64,000 nt of DNA from Solenopsis invicta (lineage: Eukaryota; Arthropoda; Insecta; Hymenoptera; Formicidae). The translations under genes and the position numbers were made by a program. The DNA lies in the NCBI RefSeq assembly GCF_016802725.1, contig NC_052675.1, positions 9,623,622 to 9,687,621 of the forward strand. Direction: 5' to 3'. Below are positions 62,193 through 64,000 of this stretch, piece after piece; position 1 is the stretch's first letter, and every line of letters begins with the position of its first letter. The notes under the pieces are model-generated. The model was not told the origin of the DNA. It did not search any database and saw only the letters and a program-made list of their open reading frames with translations.

Positions 62193-62935
62193 CGACGGGC
62201 CGACAAGAGAGCAGCAGAGTGGGTGGTTGCGGAAGGCGCAGCACCGCCTCCAACAGGCTGCACCAGGGTTGTTGCGGCGGGGACACGAGTCAGGATGACG
62301 ACGAGCAGCAACAGCAGCACCAGCATCAGCAGCAACAGCAACAGGATTCCGATCGTATGGTGAGGTGCAAGGAGCTGCTCAAGACGCTCAAGGAGAATCA
62401 ACTGGAGATGTTGCTGAACGCCGTTGAGCACTACGGCGCCGACCTGGGCTCGTGCGTTCTCGTGCTGCGCCAGCAGCGACCGTCGGCCGTCGCCGAGGAC
62501 TATTCGTACGATCAGCAGCACGAGCAGCCGCAACAATATCACAGCGGCAGCGGCTGCTGTAATCGGCCGCATCGTCATCATACCCGTCACTTTCCTTCGC
62601 GCCGCTATCGTCACTATCGGCATCACCGCTCCAGCAGGCACCATCGCTCGTCCTCCGTCGAGGACGACAGGAGAGCTGCTGCTCCGCCTCGGAGGACTCC
62701 TCGTCCGCGGCCTCGCCGATGAGGTCGGCGGCGAGAAACGGCAGCGGCGGCGGCGTCGTTGTGCCGACGAGAGGATCGACGGCGTTCGACCCGCACCTGC
62801 TCTGCTGCCAGATCTGGCGATGGCCGGATCTCGAACACTCCTCCGAGCTCAAGAGACTACCTATGTGTCATTCCGCTAAAGATCCCGTATACATATGCTG
62901 CAACCCTTACCACTGGAGCCGGCTCTGCAGATCTG
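61973..62935 (+). CDS. Dad: Inhibitory Smad (Dad / SMAD6/7-like), first coding exon, 3' truncated, frame break
   Basis: Inhibitory Smads block BMP/TGF-beta receptors and R-Smads in feedback. The start MLMFLWSKRAVLTRRLLSKAKV matches the SMAD6/7 N-terminus (KRSALVRRLWRSR in SMAD7). The ATG at 61973 is the first after an in-frame stop at 61928. A Thr/Gln-rich linker follows, then the MH1 core LLKTLKENQLEMLLNAVEHYG. This frame continues to a stop at 62720. The rest of MH1, FDPHLLCCQIWRWPDLEHSS..ICCNPYHWSRLCRS, lies in another frame, open from 62563 to the donor at 62935 (GTGAGT follows). So the exon needs a small hidden intron of suitable length (173 nt from 62462 to 62634 would fit, but with a weak donor) or there is a one-base indel near 62.56 kb. 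The Cys/His metal-site region is conserved. MH2 lies beyond the window. Confidence 0.85.
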
Positions 62936-64000
62936 GTGAGTGAAACGCCTTATTTATTTATTTATTTATTTTTGCCTTCTTTCGTTAGCGTTGTTGTCGC
63001 GAGAGGTGAACCGAACCGAACCGAAATTCTCCACAAGTTCCGAAAAGTAACGAGTTACGTAACTAATTCGCGCTGATACGTCTCGATGTCGTGCGTCGAA
63101 ACTCGTTAGCGACCTATCGCCCGATCGAATCGATGGTGTAACATTTGAAAAAAGAATTTTTTATCATATTTAATTAAGCTTGATATACAAAAGTATGCAG
63201 AGATATTTTGCTGAAGTAAAAATAATAACACGGAATAACGTGTCGCGAACTTTAATTACACTCTGCGGGATGTCTAATTCCAAATCATTAATTGAATCTA
63301 CATTTGCCGAAAATATGCAAAGAGCCGAGTCACATTAGCAACACACGCGATTTCTTCGGGGACTTTTTCGCTGTACTCGTGTAACTTAAGGACGTATCGG
63401 ACGCACGATCTCTGCAAAGTAAATAAAAATTAGAAATGCGTTTAATATTAACTGCACTTCAAATAAACTGTGTGCGTATGAAAGCTGTGTGCAAATAAGA
63501 TTAACAACTTTACATAAATCATCTTGAATATTCAAAGTAGTTAAATAAAAAAATTCAGAAATTTTTTCATTATTAATTATAATTTTTTATTAGAGCTTAC
63601 GTGACTACTTCTTATTGACTTAACTTTTTATCTATTATAGATAGAAAATCGGCGCCAAATTTTTTCTACTACAAATGTAATATAAAACAATTTGTATTTT
63701 TTTTTCATAATTATTTTTTTTTGTGTTTTGAGAAATGTTCTATACATCCTTAACGTACATCGATCGTATGTAACCATTGCCACCGGTAACTAAACGGCGG
63801 AATAATTTAACGTCGTAACGTACAACTGGCTGCGTTACAACACTAAGCCGCAAACCAAGCGCCAATCGTCACCTGCTCGAACCTGCTCAATGCTAACGAG
63901 CTTAAAGGCTCGGGCCAATGTAAAACAGAATTTATTAACGGTAGACACGGTGGTCGACGTCTACCTGCTTACATTCGAAATGTAGACAAACATAGAGTAA
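62936..64000 (+). other. Intron 1 of the inhibitory Smad gene (partial)
   Basis: It begins with GTGAGT and is AT-rich, with a TTTA tetranucleotide run near 62950-62972. No further Smad exon is seen before the window ends. Confidence 0.6.

Noticed and set aside
1..64000. CRISPR arrays or bacterial-type operons
   Set aside because: The genes are intron-rich and animal; the tandem repeats lack short repeats alternating with unique spacers.

Overview
This is a piece of animal nuclear DNA, most likely from an insect. The genes have many short, AT-rich introns with GT..AG borders. They include an insect-type gustatory receptor, an Erk7 kinase and an inhibitory Smad of the Dad type. AT-rich non-coding DNA alternates with CpG-rich patches, which is typical of Hymenoptera; an ant or a close relative is my inference and is not proven by any single feature. 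Intron borders below were set by hand from splice sites plus reading phase, and the phases close in five of the six gene models.

Layout. 1-12.7 kb is gene-poor: a 556-bp tandem satellite, two copies of an exon-like spliced unit (2.4-2.8 and 7.7-8.1 kb), and between them a 2.8-kb transposon with terminal inverted repeats and an internal array of about 165-bp units. 12.75-15.86 kb (+) is a complete six-exon gustatory receptor. 17.5-22.2 kb (+) is a class A peptide-type GPCR whose last exon has been hit by a 518-bp hAT-type MITE. 23.6-29.2 kb (-) is Erk7/MAPK15 in 11 coding exons. Head-to-head with it, 30.2-33.5 kb (+) is the splicing factor SF3A1 in 11 exons. Convergent with that, 34.3-39.7 kb (-) is xylulokinase (XYLB) in 12 exons.

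From 39.7 to about 59.3 kb I recognise no protein gene. The stretch holds CpG-rich islands, microsatellites, several small TA-flanked MITEs, and a duplicated 51-nt exon-like cassette with preserved splice sites. From about 59.3 kb a long GC-rich leader precedes the first coding exon (61,973-62,935, +) of an inhibitory Smad (Dad/SMAD6/7). The gene continues past the right edge. Its MH1 region changes reading frame once inside the exon.

The genes are not a functional cluster. Two are chemosensory or peptide receptors, Erk7 and SF3A1 share a short promoter interval, XYLB is metabolic, and the inhibitory Smad acts in BMP/Dpp feedback. No new multi-gene system is evident. The most interesting items are the MITE that either truncates the GPCR or is spliced out as a new intron in perfect frame, the duplicated splice cassettes, the foldback transposon, and the frame break in the Smad exon.
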